From: Desulfobacteraceae bacterium 4572_35.1
GTDB taxonomy: Bacteria > Desulfobacterota > Desulfuromonadia > Desulfuromonadales > Desulfuromonadaceae
Assembly (NCBI GenBank): GCA_002084705.1
Contig: NBLX01000009.1
Coordinates: forward strand, 1-44,949
Direction of reading: 5' to 3'
DNA: 44,949 nt
Position numbers and translations under genes: made by a program. Position 1 is the first letter of the stretch. Each line of letters begins with the position of its first letter. The notes beneath the pieces were generated by a model that was given only the letters and a program-made list of their open reading frames with translations, did not search any database and had not been told where the DNA came from. This document shows, one piece after another, positions 29,213 to 39,597 of the stretch.

Positions 29213-30445
29213 ATGCGTAGAGTTGTCGTGACGGGTGTTGGTGCTGTTTCCTCGCTGGGAACAGGCGTGGAAAAAAACTGGTCAGCTTTGACAGCAGGGA
29301 AATCTGGTATTGATTTGATTACACGCTTTGATGCGTCGGAGTTGCCATCACAAGTTGCTGGCGAGGTTAAGGATTTTGATCCAGCCAAATATATACCGAA
29401 AAAAGAGATTAAAAAAATGGATCTCTTTATTCAGTATTCCCTAGCCGCCGCTGAGATGGCCATGGAGGATTCAGGTCTTCAGATTAATGAAGAAAATGCT
29501 GAACGTGTCGGGGTCTTAGTAGGTTCTGGTCTGGGTGGACTTCCAGCCATTGAGAAGTATCATGATGTGTTAAATAAGAGCGGCTATAAACGTGTTTCAC
29601 CGTTTTTTATACCCATGCTGATTGTTAATTTGGCACCCGGGCAAATTTCAATCCGTTTTGGTGCTAAGGGTCCTAATCTGTCATCAGTTTCCGCCTGTGC
29701 TACAGGTACCCACTCTATTGGTGATGCTTATCATATGATTAAGCGTGGCGATGCAGATGCCATGATAGCTGGCGGAACGGAATCTACCATAACGCCTTTG
29801 GGTGTTGCCGGATTTTGTGTAATGAAGGCGTTATCTACCCGTAATGATGATCCTCAAACTGCAAGCCGACCTTTTGACAAGGATCGTGATGGTTTTGTCA
29901 TGGCGGAAGGGGCTGGAATTGTCGTTTTAGAGGAATACGAATCAGCAGTGAAACGTGGAGCCAAGATATATGGCGAACTATGTGGCTATGGTTTAAGTGC
30001 TGATGCTTACCATATGACTGCGCCGGCTCCAAATGGCGAAGGAGCTGCACGCTGTATCAAAATGGCGTTAAACAATGCAGGAATTAATGCGGATGAGGTA
30101 GATTATATCAATGCTCATGGTACTTCAACGCCATTTAATGATTTGTATGAGACAATGGCTATTCATACTGTATTGGGAGAACATGCCAAAAACGTTATGG
30201 TCAGCTCAACAAAAAGTATGACTGGACACGCCCTTGGTGCAGCTGGAGCTTTGGAAACGGTTTATTGCTTGAAGGCCATGGAAACTGGAATTGTGCCCCC
30301 AACAATGAATCTAGAACAGCCGTCGCCAGAATGTGACCTTGATTATGTAGCTAATACAGCGCGTAATGCTGAAATTAATGTGGCTATGTCTAACTCTCTG
30401 GGTTTTGGTGGCACAAATGCTACTCTTATCTTTAAGAAATTGTAG
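29213..30445 (+). CDS. fabF: 3-oxoacyl-ACP synthase II
   Basis: [57 protein letters not shown]. Confidence 0.96.
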   Translation: MRRVVVTGVGAVSSLGTGVEKNWSALTAGKSGIDLITRFDASELPSQVAGEVKDFDPAKYIPKKEIKKMDLFIQYSLAAAEMAMEDSGLQINEENAERVGVLVGSGLGGLPAIEKYHDVLNKSGYKRVSPFFIPMLIVNLAPGQISIRFGAKGPNLSSVSACATGTHSIGDAYHMIKRGDADAMIAGGTESTITPLGVAGFCVMKALSTRNDDPQTASRPFDKDRDGFVMAEGAGIVVLEEYESAVKRGAKIYGELCGYGLSADAYHMTAPAPNGEGAARCIKMALNNAGINADEVDYINAHGTSTPFNDLYETMAIHTVLGEHAKNVMVSSTKSMTGHALGAAGALETVYCLKAMETGIVPPTMNLEQPSPECDLDYVANTARNAEINVAMSNSLGFGGTNATLIFKKL

Positions 30446-30454
30446 GTTTATTTT

Positions 30455-30892
30455 ATGTTGATAGCTAGTGATCATGGTGGCTTCGAGTTGAAACAGGCAT
30501 TAGTTGCGCATTTGCGTAATCAGGGGGTTGAGGTGGATGACCTCGGCGTGAATAATCTCGATTCTGTCGATTATCCGGATTATGCTGCTTTGGTGGCGGA
30601 GCCAGTTTCACAAGGTAAAGAAGAATCGGGGATTTTAATCTGTGGTACCGGTATTGGTATGTCCATAGCGGCAAATAAATTCCCCGGTGTACGCGCTGCG
30701 TTAGTGCACGATCAATTTACAGCTCAGATGTCAAAAGAACACAATAACGCCAACATCTTGGTCCTTGGAGGTCGAGTTCTTAACCCCGATGACGCTTGTC
30801 GTATGGTTGATGTGTGGTTGCATGGAGTGTTTGAAGGTGGACGACACCAAAACCGCTTAAACAAAATTGCAGAATTGGAACATGTTGAGTGA
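30455..30892 (+). CDS. rpiB: Ribose 5-phosphate isomerase B
   Basis: IASDHGGFELKQALVAHL, VDYPDYAALVAEPV, GILICGTGIGMSIAANKFPGVRAALV. Confidence 0.95.
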   Translation: MLIASDHGGFELKQALVAHLRNQGVEVDDLGVNNLDSVDYPDYAALVAEPVSQGKEESGILICGTGIGMSIAANKFPGVRAALVHDQFTAQMSKEHNNANILVLGGRVLNPDDACRMVDVWLHGVFEGGRHQNRLNKIAELEHVE

Positions 30893-30983
30893 TTAACTTA
30901 TTGTTGTGATTGAAAGTAAGTTAGTTCCTTATCTATTTTAGCGTTTATATGCCTAATTATTTATATATGAACTGGAGATATCT

Positions 30984-32066
30984 ATGAAAAAACTGGCTCA
31001 GGTAGATCCCGAAATTGCTCAGAACATTATTAATGAAACCGCCATAGATAGAGCTAAAGAACTTTTTGGCGCAGATCATGCGAACGTGCAACCTCATTCA
31101 GGGTCACAAGCAAACATGGCCGTATATTTCAGTGTTTGTAAGCCTGGCGACACTGTTCTGGGGATGAATCTTGCTCATGGCGGACATCTTACTCATGGTT
31201 CTTCAGTCAATTTTTCTGGTAAGTTGTACAATATTGTACCTTATGGTGTTAAACGGGAAACCGGTACTATCGATTATGATGAAGTTGAATCTTTAGCCAT
31301 GGAACACAAACCGAAATTGATTGTTGTTGGAGCCAGTGCTTATCCAAGAACAATTGATTTTGCTGCTTTTCGTCAGATTGCCGACAAGATCGGTGTCCCT
31401 TTAATGGTTGATATGGCTCACATTGCCGGACTGGTTGCTGCTGGAGAACACCCGAATCCTGTCCCTTACGCAGAGTTTGTTACTACTACAACACATAAAA
31501 CATTGCGTGGTCCTCGTGGTGGAATGATCCTGTGTCGTGAAGAGTTTGCCAAAAAGATAAACAGTAATATTTTCCCCGGCATTCAGGGCGGACCTCTGAT
31601 GCATGCAATTGCAGCTAAAGCAGTTGCTTTTAAGGAGGCGTTGAGCCCCGAATTTACTGTTTATGGTCAGCAGGTTGTTAAGAATGCCAAAGCTCTGGCA
31701 CAAGGTTTACTTGAATGTGGCTACAATCTAGTTTCTGGTGGTACCGACAATCACCTGATCTTGGTTGACCTAAGTGGTACCGAGATTACCGGTAAAGTGG
31801 CTGAAGCAGCACTGGAAAAAGCTGGGATCACTGTGAATAAAAATGCAGTTCCTTTTGATACCCGCTCCCCTTTTGTTACCAGTGGTTTCCGTATCGGGAC
31901 CCCGGCGGCAACAACACGTGGTCTTAAAGAATTAGAGATGGTTCAGATTGCCAAATGGATCGATCGGGCACTGAATAATGTAGAAGATGAAGAGGTGCTG
32001 GCGGCGATTCACACTGAAGTTACCGATTTGTGCAAGCTCTTTCCCCTCTACGCTAATCGGTTATAG
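30984..32066 (+). CDS. glyA: Serine hydroxymethyltransferase with an internal N-terminal-region deletion; probably non-functional as read
   Basis: Starts [19 protein letters not shown] then jumps to [52 protein letters not shown]-lysine motif and C-terminus are intact. 360 aa versus about 415 expected for the family. Confidence 0.9.
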   Translation: MKKLAQVDPEIAQNIINETAIDRAKELFGADHANVQPHSGSQANMAVYFSVCKPGDTVLGMNLAHGGHLTHGSSVNFSGKLYNIVPYGVKRETGTIDYDEVESLAMEHKPKLIVVGASAYPRTIDFAAFRQIADKIGVPLMVDMAHIAGLVAAGEHPNPVPYAEFVTTTTHKTLRGPRGGMILCREEFAKKINSNIFPGIQGGPLMHAIAAKAVAFKEALSPEFTVYGQQVVKNAKALAQGLLECGYNLVSGGTDNHLILVDLSGTEITGKVAEAALEKAGITVNKNAVPFDTRSPFVTSGFRIGTPAATTRGLKELEMVQIAKWIDRALNNVEDEEVLAAIHTEVTDLCKLFPLYANRL

Positions 32067-32069
32067 TCT

Positions 32070-32522
32070 GTGGAGCGTCCATCTTGGGAAGAATATTTTA
32101 TGGATATTGCCAAATTGGTGGCTAGCCGCTCTACTTGCGTTCGGCGTAAAGTTGGAGCGGTAATTGTTAAAGATAAAAATATTCTTACCACAGGTTACAA
32201 TGGTACGCCAATGGGGATCAGCCATTGCGACAGCGTTGGTTGTCTGCGCGATAAAATGATGGTTCCTTCAGGGCAGCGTCATGAACTCTGCCGGGGCTTG
32301 CATGCAGAACAGAATGCGATTATTCAGGCTGCTAAACACGGGGTTAATATTGCCGACGGAACGTTGTACTGTACCAATGCACCATGTGTAATTTGCGCGA
32401 AAATGTTGATCAATGCTGGTTTGAAAAAAATAGTTTACCTTGAAGGTTATCCTGATGAGTTGGCCAAAGAGATATTGCAGGAGTCAGCTATTGAAATCAG
32501 TGTCTATTCGTCAGAAAAATAA
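32070..32522 (+). CDS. Deoxycytidylate (dCMP)/cytidine deaminase family protein
   Basis: [14 protein letters not shown] and [26 protein letters not shown] start. Confidence 0.92.
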   Translation: MERPSWEEYFMDIAKLVASRSTCVRRKVGAVIVKDKNILTTGYNGTPMGISHCDSVGCLRDKMMVPSGQRHELCRGLHAEQNAIIQAAKHGVNIADGTLYCTNAPCVICAKMLINAGLKKIVYLEGYPDELAKEILQESAIEISVYSSEK

Positions 32523-32567
32523 CTTAGTGTAGATCAGTTTGTTATAAGTCTACGAAAGGCTGTTGAT

Positions 32568-33047
32568 GTGAAGTGTCCTTTTTGTGCATGTATGGATACC
32601 CGTGTGGTCGATTCTCGCTTGAGTAAGGAGGGTAACGCTATTCGACGTAGGCGTGAATGCTCTGAATGTGACAAGCGTTTTACAACATATGAGCGGATAG
32701 AAGAGACATTGCCGCTGGTTATTAAAAAGGATGGTCGGCGTGAACCATTTGAGCGCAATAAAATAATTGGTGGTATGCAACGTGCGTGTGAGAAGCGTCC
32801 GGTTTCAATTGCCGCAATTGAGAAGATGGTCGATCAACTAGAACTTGAATTACAGGAAAGTACAGAGCGTGAGATTCCGGCTAGTTATATAGGTGAAAAG
32901 GTTATGTATGCGTTGCACGATCTGGATGAAGTAGCATATGTGCGTTTTGCGTCAGTTTATCGCCAGTTTAAAGATATAAACGAATTTATGCAGGAACTAA
33001 CCGATATTTTAAGCGGTCAGTCCATTAATACGACTCAGAATGGGTGA
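32568..33047 (+). CDS. nrdR: Transcriptional repressor NrdR
   Basis: [48 protein letters not shown]-cone region. Confidence 0.96.
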   Translation: MKCPFCACMDTRVVDSRLSKEGNAIRRRRECSECDKRFTTYERIEETLPLVIKKDGRREPFERNKIIGGMQRACEKRPVSIAAIEKMVDQLELELQESTEREIPASYIGEKVMYALHDLDEVAYVRFASVYRQFKDINEFMQELTDILSGQSINTTQNG

Positions 33048-34185
33048 GAGATACAGTGACACTGTGACCACAACTTCGATTCACAGCGTTTTTATGCAGC
33101 AGGCATTAGAGTTAGCACGCCGCGCCGAAGGGCGGACAACTCCCAATCCTGCAGTTGGAGCGGTGATTGTAAAAAATGGGGTAGTGGTAGGTTGCGGATT
33201 TCATCCCCGTGCCGGTGAACCCCATGCCGAGATTTTTGCTCTGAACGATGCTGGTGATGAAGCGCGTGGTTCCGACGTATACGTTACCCTTGAACCATGC
33301 TCACATTACGGACGTACCGGTCCATGTTGTGATGCCTTAATCGCAGCTGGCGTGGCTAAGGTTTATGTTGGCACACAAGATCCAAACCCCATGGTTGCTG
33401 GACGGGGGATAGATAGATTGCGTTGTGCCGGAATCGAGGTAAGCGTCGGAATATGTGAAGTAGAATGCCGACGCTTGCTTGCTCCCTTCGCTAAATGGGT
33501 TACCACCGGAAAGCCGTTAGTGATTTTAAAAGCTGGATTAACTCTCGATGGTCGTCTAGCAACTTCAACTGGCGAGTCACAATGGATTACCAACGAGGAG
33601 AGTCGCCAACATGTGCATCAATTGCGGAATAAGATTGATGCGATTATGGTTGGTGTAGGAACAGTTATAGAGGATGATCCACGTTTAACAACCCGTTTAG
33701 ATGGTGGTGGGCGTGATCCGTTGCGAGTGGTAGTTGATTCAACTCTGCGTTTACCAGTGAATTCAGCCATTGTTAATCATAATTCAGCAGCTAAAACGCT
33801 CATTTTTACCACATCACAGGCCAGTGAAAAAAAAATTGATTCATTGCGGCAATTACCTAAAGTTGAAGTGATACAATTGCCAGACTGCGATGGACGGGTG
33901 GATCTTGTTGCCCTATTTAACCATCTAGGTGGTATGCAGGTTCAAAGTGTTATGGTTGAGGGTGGAGCCAAATTAAATATGGCATTATTTTCTGCGCATT
34001 TGATCGATCGTGTTGTACTCTATTTTGCCCCTAAATTGATAGGGGGGAATGACGGTAAGGCGTTGTTTGATGGTTGCGGAGTTCGTCATTTAGTTGATGC
34101 TCTACAGCTTACCGATGTGCGTAGTCAACATTTTGGTAATGATGTGTTGATAGAAGGTGAGGTAGTTTCATGTTTACCGGCTTAA
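33040..34185 (+). CDS. ribD: Bifunctional riboflavin deaminase/reductase
   Basis: [65 protein letters not shown]. Confidence 0.95.
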   Translation: MGERYSDTVTTTSIHSVFMQQALELARRAEGRTTPNPAVGAVIVKNGVVVGCGFHPRAGEPHAEIFALNDAGDEARGSDVYVTLEPCSHYGRTGPCCDALIAAGVAKVYVGTQDPNPMVAGRGIDRLRCAGIEVSVGICEVECRRLLAPFAKWVTTGKPLVILKAGLTLDGRLATSTGESQWITNEESRQHVHQLRNKIDAIMVGVGTVIEDDPRLTTRLDGGGRDPLRVVVDSTLRLPVNSAIVNHNSAAKTLIFTTSQASEKKIDSLRQLPKVEVIQLPDCDGRVDLVALFNHLGGMQVQSVMVEGGAKLNMALFSAHLIDRVVLYFAPKLIGGNDGKALFDGCGVRHLVDALQLTDVRSQHFGNDVLIEGEVVSCLPA

Positions 34186-34826
34186 TTGAGGATGTCGGTA
34201 TCGTTCGCGAACTAAGACATTGTGGCAATAGTGTACAGTTGCTTGTTTCTACGGCCTTACCTGTAAATGAGATCAAGCTAGGAGATAGCGTTGCTGTTAA
34301 TGGTATTTGCCTCACAGTGGTGCAGATAGGAAGTGATTTTTTTGTTGCTGATGTGTCTCCGGAGACCCTTAATTCCTCCACTTTAGTCGAAGTGTCATCA
34401 GGTACCGAAGTTAACCTTGAGCGCGCATTACAGTTGTCAGATCGCCTTGGTGGGCATATGGTAAGTGGTCACGTTGATGCAGTTGCTTCAGTGGTTGAAC
34501 GCCGTCAAGAAGGTAATGCAATTCGTTTCCGTTTTAGCCTTAGCCCTGCAATGTTGCGCTATGTTGTAGAAAAAGGCTCGATTACCATCGATGGGATAAG
34601 TTTGACAGTTAATGGTGTGGATGGTGAAACATTCAGTGTCGCCATAATTCCGCATAGCCTAGCTCAGACCACACTGAAAAATTTAAAAGTTGGTTCAAAA
34701 GTTAATATTGAAACAGATGTTATTGCGCGTTATGTAGAAAAGTTGCTCGGTACTGTTCAGTCAACATCTTCCGATAGAGAAAATGGTCTTACTTTGGAAC
34801 ACTTGGCCCAAAATGGTTTTATGTAA
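34170..34826 (+). CDS. ribE: Riboflavin synthase alpha subunit
   Basis: [43 protein letters not shown]. Confidence 0.95.
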   Translation: MFTGLIEDVGIVRELRHCGNSVQLLVSTALPVNEIKLGDSVAVNGICLTVVQIGSDFFVADVSPETLNSSTLVEVSSGTEVNLERALQLSDRLGGHMVSGHVDAVASVVERRQEGNAIRFRFSLSPAMLRYVVEKGSITIDGISLTVNGVDGETFSVAIIPHSLAQTTLKNLKVGSKVNIETDVIARYVEKLLGTVQSTSSDRENGLTLEHLAQNGFM

Positions 34827-34901
34827 AAATAACTATGATAGCCAAGCATATTATTTATATAACTGGCATATCGATATATGCCGGCATGAAAGGGGCAAAT
34901 T

Positions 34902-36107
34902 GTGCCGATTAGTAAAATAGAAGAAGCCTTGGAGGATATGCGCCAAGGAAAAATGGTGATTCTTGTTGATGATGAGGATCGTGAAAACGAGGGTGATTTA
35001 ACTATGGCGGCCGAAATGGTCACCGATGAAGCAATAAATTTTATGGCTAAAGAGGGGCGCGGCTTAATTTGTCTTTCTTTGACAGAAGAACGTGCGGACT
35101 ATCTGGATCTTCCGTTGATGGTGACAGAGAATACATCCTCTTTTGGTACCGCTTTTACAGTATCTATTGAGGCAAAAAAGGGGGTTACGACAGGTATTTC
35201 AGCGGCAGATAGAGCTCAGACTATTCGAGTGGCAATTGATGATAATTCAACTGCTGCTGATATAGCACGGCCTGGGCACGTGTTCCCATTACGTGCACGC
35301 AATGGCGGAGTATTAGTACGTACCGGTCAAACTGAAGGTTCTGTAGATTTGGCACGGCTGGCTGGTTTGAAACCTGCCGGTGTTATATGCGAAGTGATGA
35401 GTGAAGATGGAACCATGTCACGTATGCCGCAGCTGCGTGAGTTTGCCAAGAAGCACGATTTGAAAATTGTAACAGTTGCTTCCCTGGTTGAATATCGTAT
35501 GCGTAAAGAGCTATTGGTGCGTCGCGCTGCAGAGACTGTTTTGCCTACAAGTTTTGGTGGTGAATTTGAAATGATTGTCTATGAAAATGAGATAGATGAT
35601 TTGCAGCATATTGCTTTGATCAAGGGTAAGATAGATCCAGAGAAACCAGTTTTGGTACGTGTTCATTCTGAATGTTTGACCGGAGATGTTTTTGGTTCAA
35701 GACGCTGCGATTGTGGGCAACAGTTACAGGCTTCTATGGCTCAAATTGAGGAGGCTGGTAGTGGGATTGTAGTATATATGCGTCAAGAGGGGCGTGGTAT
35801 AGGCTTGGTCAACAAGATTAAAGCGTATGCGTTGCAGGACTGTGGTAAAGATACGGTTGAGGCCAATGAAGCTTTGGGTTTTAAAGCTGATCTGCGAGAT
35901 TATGGTATTGGAGCTCAAATACTTGCAGACTTGGGTGTGAAAAATATTCGTTTGATGACAAATAATCCGAAGAAAATTGTAGGATTACAAGGGTATGGAC
36001 TTAAGATCGTTGAACGTGTTGGAATTGAGATGCCAGCTAACAAAATCAATGAGCATTATCTTCATACTAAAAAAGTAAAAATGGGTCATTTGCTGGAAAA
36101 TGTTTAA
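34902..36107 (+). CDS. ribBA: 3,4-dihydroxy-2-butanone 4-phosphate synthase / GTP cyclohydrolase II
   Basis: [93 protein letters not shown]. Confidence 0.96.
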   Translation: MPISKIEEALEDMRQGKMVILVDDEDRENEGDLTMAAEMVTDEAINFMAKEGRGLICLSLTEERADYLDLPLMVTENTSSFGTAFTVSIEAKKGVTTGISAADRAQTIRVAIDDNSTAADIARPGHVFPLRARNGGVLVRTGQTEGSVDLARLAGLKPAGVICEVMSEDGTMSRMPQLREFAKKHDLKIVTVASLVEYRMRKELLVRRAAETVLPTSFGGEFEMIVYENEIDDLQHIALIKGKIDPEKPVLVRVHSECLTGDVFGSRRCDCGQQLQASMAQIEEAGSGIVVYMRQEGRGIGLVNKIKAYALQDCGKDTVEANEALGFKADLRDYGIGAQILADLGVKNIRLMTNNPKKIVGLQGYGLKIVERVGIEMPANKINEHYLHTKKVKMGHLLENV

Positions 36108-36224
36108 ATACAATTTTTTTGCCAGAGTTGATTGAAACAACTTATAGTGCCAACTGTGATCATGTTATGTGATTACTCGCGGCATATTTACCGGTGAATG
36201 TCAGTCTTAATATGGAGTTGTACT

Positions 36225-36692
36225 ATGGTTAATAATATTGCAGGTCAACTGGACGCCAGTGGTCAGAAGATTGGAATAGTTGTTGCCAGATTTAACAGTT
36301 TTATCTGTGAGCGTCTGGTAGAAGGTGCTATTGACGCACTGGTGCGCCACGGAGCGCTGGCGGCAGATATAGATGTTGTCCGAGTTCCCGGCGCATTTGA
36401 GATCCCCCTTACCGCTCAAAAAATGGTAGCGACTCCCAAATATGATGCCCTTATTTGCCTAGGTGCAGTTATTCGTGGTGCTACTCCTCACTTTGATTAT
36501 GTTAGCAATGAGGTGACTAAAGGTGTTGCCGCAGTTAGTCTGTCAACAGGGGTACCAATGGCTTTTGGAGTTTTGACCACTGATACTATTGAACAGGCGG
36601 TTGAACGCGCGGGAACAAAGGCTGGTAACAAAGGTTATGATGCGGCTATGACTGTAATTGAGATGGTTAACCTATTTAAGAGTATTAAGTAA
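36225..36692 (+). CDS. ribH: 6,7-dimethyl-8-ribityllumazine synthase
   Basis: [50 protein letters not shown] 36225 with GGAG preferred. Confidence 0.95.
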   Translation: MVNNIAGQLDASGQKIGIVVARFNSFICERLVEGAIDALVRHGALAADIDVVRVPGAFEIPLTAQKMVATPKYDALICLGAVIRGATPHFDYVSNEVTKGVAAVSLSTGVPMAFGVLTTDTIEQAVERAGTKAGNKGYDAAMTVIEMVNLFKSIK

Positions 36693-37157
36693 ATGGCTCT
36701 AGGAACACGACGCAACGGGCGCGAGTATGCCCTGAAAATATTGTATAGTTTGTATGATCAGGAAGATCCTCTTGATGTAGTTATGAGTGATTTCTGGAAA
36801 AATTTTCGTTTCAGTGCTGATGTGTTAGGTGAGCCTGAAGATGAAAACACTCCACTTGAACCTGAAGTTATAAACTTCACTGAACAGTTGGTGTTAGGTG
36901 TTTACGATAATTTGGAACAGATAGATAAAATTCTCCTCAGTACTTCCAAGAACTGGGCATTAGATCGAATGCCGCGCTTGGATTTATCACTTATGCGTTT
37001 AGCCTGTTATGAACTAATGTGGATGCCACAGACACCCGCTGGGGTGGTCATAAATGAAGCGATTGAGATTGCAAAACGGTATGGAACTAAAGACACTCCT
37101 GCTTTTTTGAATGGAGTGTTAGACAAAATAGCTAAACAGGTTAAGTCTGAAAGTTGA
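36693..37157 (+). CDS. nusB: Transcription antitermination factor NusB
   Basis: REYALKILYSLYDQ, NWALDRMPRLDLSLMRLACYEL, VVINEAIEIAKRYGTKDTPAFLNGVLDKIA. Confidence 0.95.
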   Translation: MALGTRRNGREYALKILYSLYDQEDPLDVVMSDFWKNFRFSADVLGEPEDENTPLEPEVINFTEQLVLGVYDNLEQIDKILLSTSKNWALDRMPRLDLSLMRLACYELMWMPQTPAGVVINEAIEIAKRYGTKDTPAFLNGVLDKIAKQVKSES

Positions 37158-37199
37158 TTCTAGCCTCTTTGCTTTAATAACAAAAATTAGCGAGGGAAA

Positions 37200-38510
37200 A
37201 TGCAGGATATAAAAGTAGGATTACTGGGGTTTGGTACTATCGGCACCGGTGTGGTGAAGATGTTTCAACAGAATGAAGAAGTTATATCAAGACGTCTTGG
37301 AGCCCGCCTTGTTTTGTCCGCAATAGCTGATTTAGATATTAGCAGAGATCGGGGGGTAACCGTTGAGGATGGTGTGCTGACAAATGATGCCAATGCGATG
37401 CTTACTGACCCAGATATAGATGTTATTATAGAACTTGTCGGCGGATATGAGCCAGCTCGAACCTTTGTTATTAAGGCTCTGCAAAATGGTAAACATGTTG
37501 TCACTGCCAATAAGGCACTTATGGCCGTACATGGGCAGGAACTGTTGCAGATTGCCAACGAAAATGGGGTAAATATTTTGCTTGAGGCCGCTGTTGGCGG
37601 TGGTATCCCCGTTTTATCTTCAATTCGAGAAAATTTATGTGCCAATAATTTCAGCGATGTGTTGGGTATTTTAAATGGTACCTGTAATTATATATTGACG
37701 CGCATGACCGAAGAGTCGGATGAGTTTGCCGATGTTCTTAAGGATGCCCAGGATTTAGGCTATGCAGAGGCTGATCCGACATTTGATATTGAAGGTACAG
37801 ATACAGCGCACAAATTATCATTACTGATTTCAATGTGTTTTGGCACTTGGGTGGATTTTGACCAGATCTATACTGAGGGTATTACACAGATCAGTTCTAT
37901 GGATATTCAATATGCACGTAAGTTTGGGTACCAGATCAAATTGTTGGCTATTGGTAAAATGGTAGCTGATGGAATTGAGGCGCGCGTTCATCCAACCATG
38001 ATTCCTGATAGCTTCCCACTAGCTGATGTTAGGGGGGTGCTCAACGCCGTGCGCCTGATGGGAGATTTTGTCGGACCTGTTATGTTCAATGGCAGCGGTG
38101 CTGGTATGGATGCGACAGCCAGCGCGGTTATGGGCGATGTGATGAGTTTAGCTCGGAATATTCTTGGTGACAGCAAACAACTGACCCCTGCGTTAGGTTA
38201 TCAGACTAAGCAAATTACCATGTTACCTATAAAGAAGATTGAAGATATTTTTAGCCATTACTATATTCGTTTTATGGTAAAAGATCGTCCCGGTGTCTTA
38301 GCTCAAATTTCATCGATCCTGGGCGATTTTGATATAAGTATCCGTTCAATGATGCAACCGGAAAGACAATTGGGAGGTTGTGTGCCTATTGTTATCATGA
38401 CCCATGAGGCGCAGGAGTGTAATGTGTTACACGCCCTAGATAAGATTAATAAGCTGTCTATAGTAAACGAGAAAAGTCTTTTTATTAGAATAGAAAACGA
38501 ATTGCCGTAG
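37200..38510 (+). CDS. hom: Homoserine dehydrogenase with ACT domain
   Basis: VGLLGFGTIGTGVVKM, VVTANKALMAVHG, EAAVGGGIPVL, LNGTCNYILTRM, AEADPTFDIEGTDTAHKL. Confidence 0.96.
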   Translation: MQDIKVGLLGFGTIGTGVVKMFQQNEEVISRRLGARLVLSAIADLDISRDRGVTVEDGVLTNDANAMLTDPDIDVIIELVGGYEPARTFVIKALQNGKHVVTANKALMAVHGQELLQIANENGVNILLEAAVGGGIPVLSSIRENLCANNFSDVLGILNGTCNYILTRMTEESDEFADVLKDAQDLGYAEADPTFDIEGTDTAHKLSLLISMCFGTWVDFDQIYTEGITQISSMDIQYARKFGYQIKLLAIGKMVADGIEARVHPTMIPDSFPLADVRGVLNAVRLMGDFVGPVMFNGSGAGMDATASAVMGDVMSLARNILGDSKQLTPALGYQTKQITMLPIKKIEDIFSHYYIRFMVKDRPGVLAQISSILGDFDISIRSMMQPERQLGGCVPIVIMTHEAQECNVLHALDKINKLSIVNEKSLFIRIENELP

Positions 38511-38621
38511 ATTGCTAGTGAATAGATAATAGATAAATAAGAAACTTGGGATTTGACTTGTCGTGCCTTTTTGTTGCATTATGGGCAGAGATAAACTGCT
38601 TTCTAAAAGGGGAGGATAATC

Positions 38622-38938
38622 ATGTTAGATGCTATGGGAACTGCCGTTTCAGGTTTGCAGGCACAATCACTGAGGTTAAATTCAATAGCCAGACTGAGGG
38701 TTATGTTCCAACTGATGTGTCCATGTCTGAGAACAAGCAAGGTGGTGTCAGGTCTCAACTGCAAAAACCGGTGGCTGCACCCGGTGTAGCTCAGGATACT
38801 GAAACAAAACCGTCTCAGGTCGATTTGGCCAAAGAGATGACCCAGATGATGGAAACAAAAAATATGTATCTGGCAAACATGAAAACGGTGGATAGTTCAG
38901 AAAAAATGTTGGGACATTTGCTTGACACTGTAGGTTGA
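38622..38938 (+). pseudogene. Frameshifted flagellar basal-body rod-family protein
   Basis: MLDAMGTAVSGLQAQSLRLNSIA in one frame (from ATG 38622) continues as SQTEGYVPTDVSMSENKQGG...VDLAKEMTQMMETKNMYLANMKTVDSSEKMLGHLLDTVG* in another; switch at ATAGCCAG 38685-38692. Confidence 0.75.
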
Positions 38939-38950
38939 ACAACATAAATG

Positions 38951-39000
38951 ACAATAATAGAAATGGCTCGGTTTTCGAATGGAAACCGGGCCATTATTGT
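38951..39000 (+). terminator. Intrinsic terminator downstream of the flagellar-like pseudogene
   Basis: ACAATAAT...AATGGCTCGGTTTTC-GAAT-GGAAACCGGGCCATTATTGT, near-perfect long stem. Confidence 0.75.
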
Positions 39001-39084
39001 TTGTGCATCATTGATCGTGTTTCTTTGTTGAAGATTGGTAACGATTTAGCATGATGAGCATGTGCTCAACTGGAGAGGTGCTAA

Positions 39085-39252
39085 ATAGTTACGAAAGTTG
39101 AAACATTAAAATTAGTCATACTGCCCTGCGTATATCCTAACGATATCACCAATGATTACCTTGATAACATACGTGCTAAAGCAGATTGCGGGGCTTGGCT
39201 AATTGTAGGGAGAGATAGACCTCTTGAATTCGAATTTTCTAGCATAGAGTAA
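39085..39252 (+). pseudogene. Orphan open frame without a canonical start codon, possible gene remnant
   Basis: Frame reads IVTKVETLKLVILPCVYPNDITNDYLDNIRAKADCGAWLIVGRDRPLEFEFSSIE*; no ATG/GTG/TTG after the upstream stop at 39082. Confidence 0.35.
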
Positions 39253-39339
39253 TCGCTCCTTATCTGGTATAACCATTATCCTTACTAATAATTGAAACTC
39301 CAGTGTTTGAAATACATATTATAGAGGAGAACAATACTG

Positions 39340-39594
39340 ATGACTTTGAATGAAAAAATTAAGCATATTTTGATTGAGGACCTGAACTTGGAAGATATTA
39401 CGGTTGAAGAGATTGGTGATGAAGAGCCTTTGTTTGGCGACGGTTTAGGTTTGGATTCTCTTGATGCTGTGGAGATGGCGGTAATTGTTCAAAAACATTT
39501 TGGTGTAGAAATTAAGGATATGGAAGAGGGACGACCGGCATTACAATCAGTGCAGTCTTTGGCTGATTTTATTACCGATAAACAGGGTAAATAG
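39340..39594 (+). CDS. Second acyl carrier protein (accessory cluster)
   Basis: MTLNEKIKHILIEDLNLEDITVEEIGDEEPLFGDGLGLDSLDAVEMAVIVQKHFGVEI; phosphopantetheine Ser in GLDSLD. Confidence 0.94.
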   Translation: MTLNEKIKHILIEDLNLEDITVEEIGDEEPLFGDGLGLDSLDAVEMAVIVQKHFGVEIKDMEEGRPALQSVQSLADFITDKQGK

Positions 39595-39597
39595 TTA

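Noticed and set aside
34827-34901. Possible FMN (RFN) riboswitch upstream of ribBA, because of the GGCATATCGATATATGCC hairpin and AAAGGGGCA
   Set aside because: The conserved RFN core (AGGGGCAGGGTGAAATTCC-type text) is absent and the gap is only 75 bp; the hairpin is short and AT-rich.
38546-38621. Upstream extension of the flagellar-like ORF (MGFDLSCLFVALWAEINC...)
   Set aside because: Frame is accidental; the family N-terminus is encoded from ATG 38622 in another frame with a good RBS.
29014-38640. Similarity between AAAAGGGGAGGATAAGCATG-GGATGCTAT (acpP terminator, 29014) and AAAAGGGGAGGATAATCATGTTAGATGCTAT (RBS and start of the flagellar-like pseudogene, 38606)
   Set aside because: Striking, but the first is explained by a perfect terminator hairpin and the second by an RBS plus ATG; no similarity beyond this stretch, so probably coincidence.
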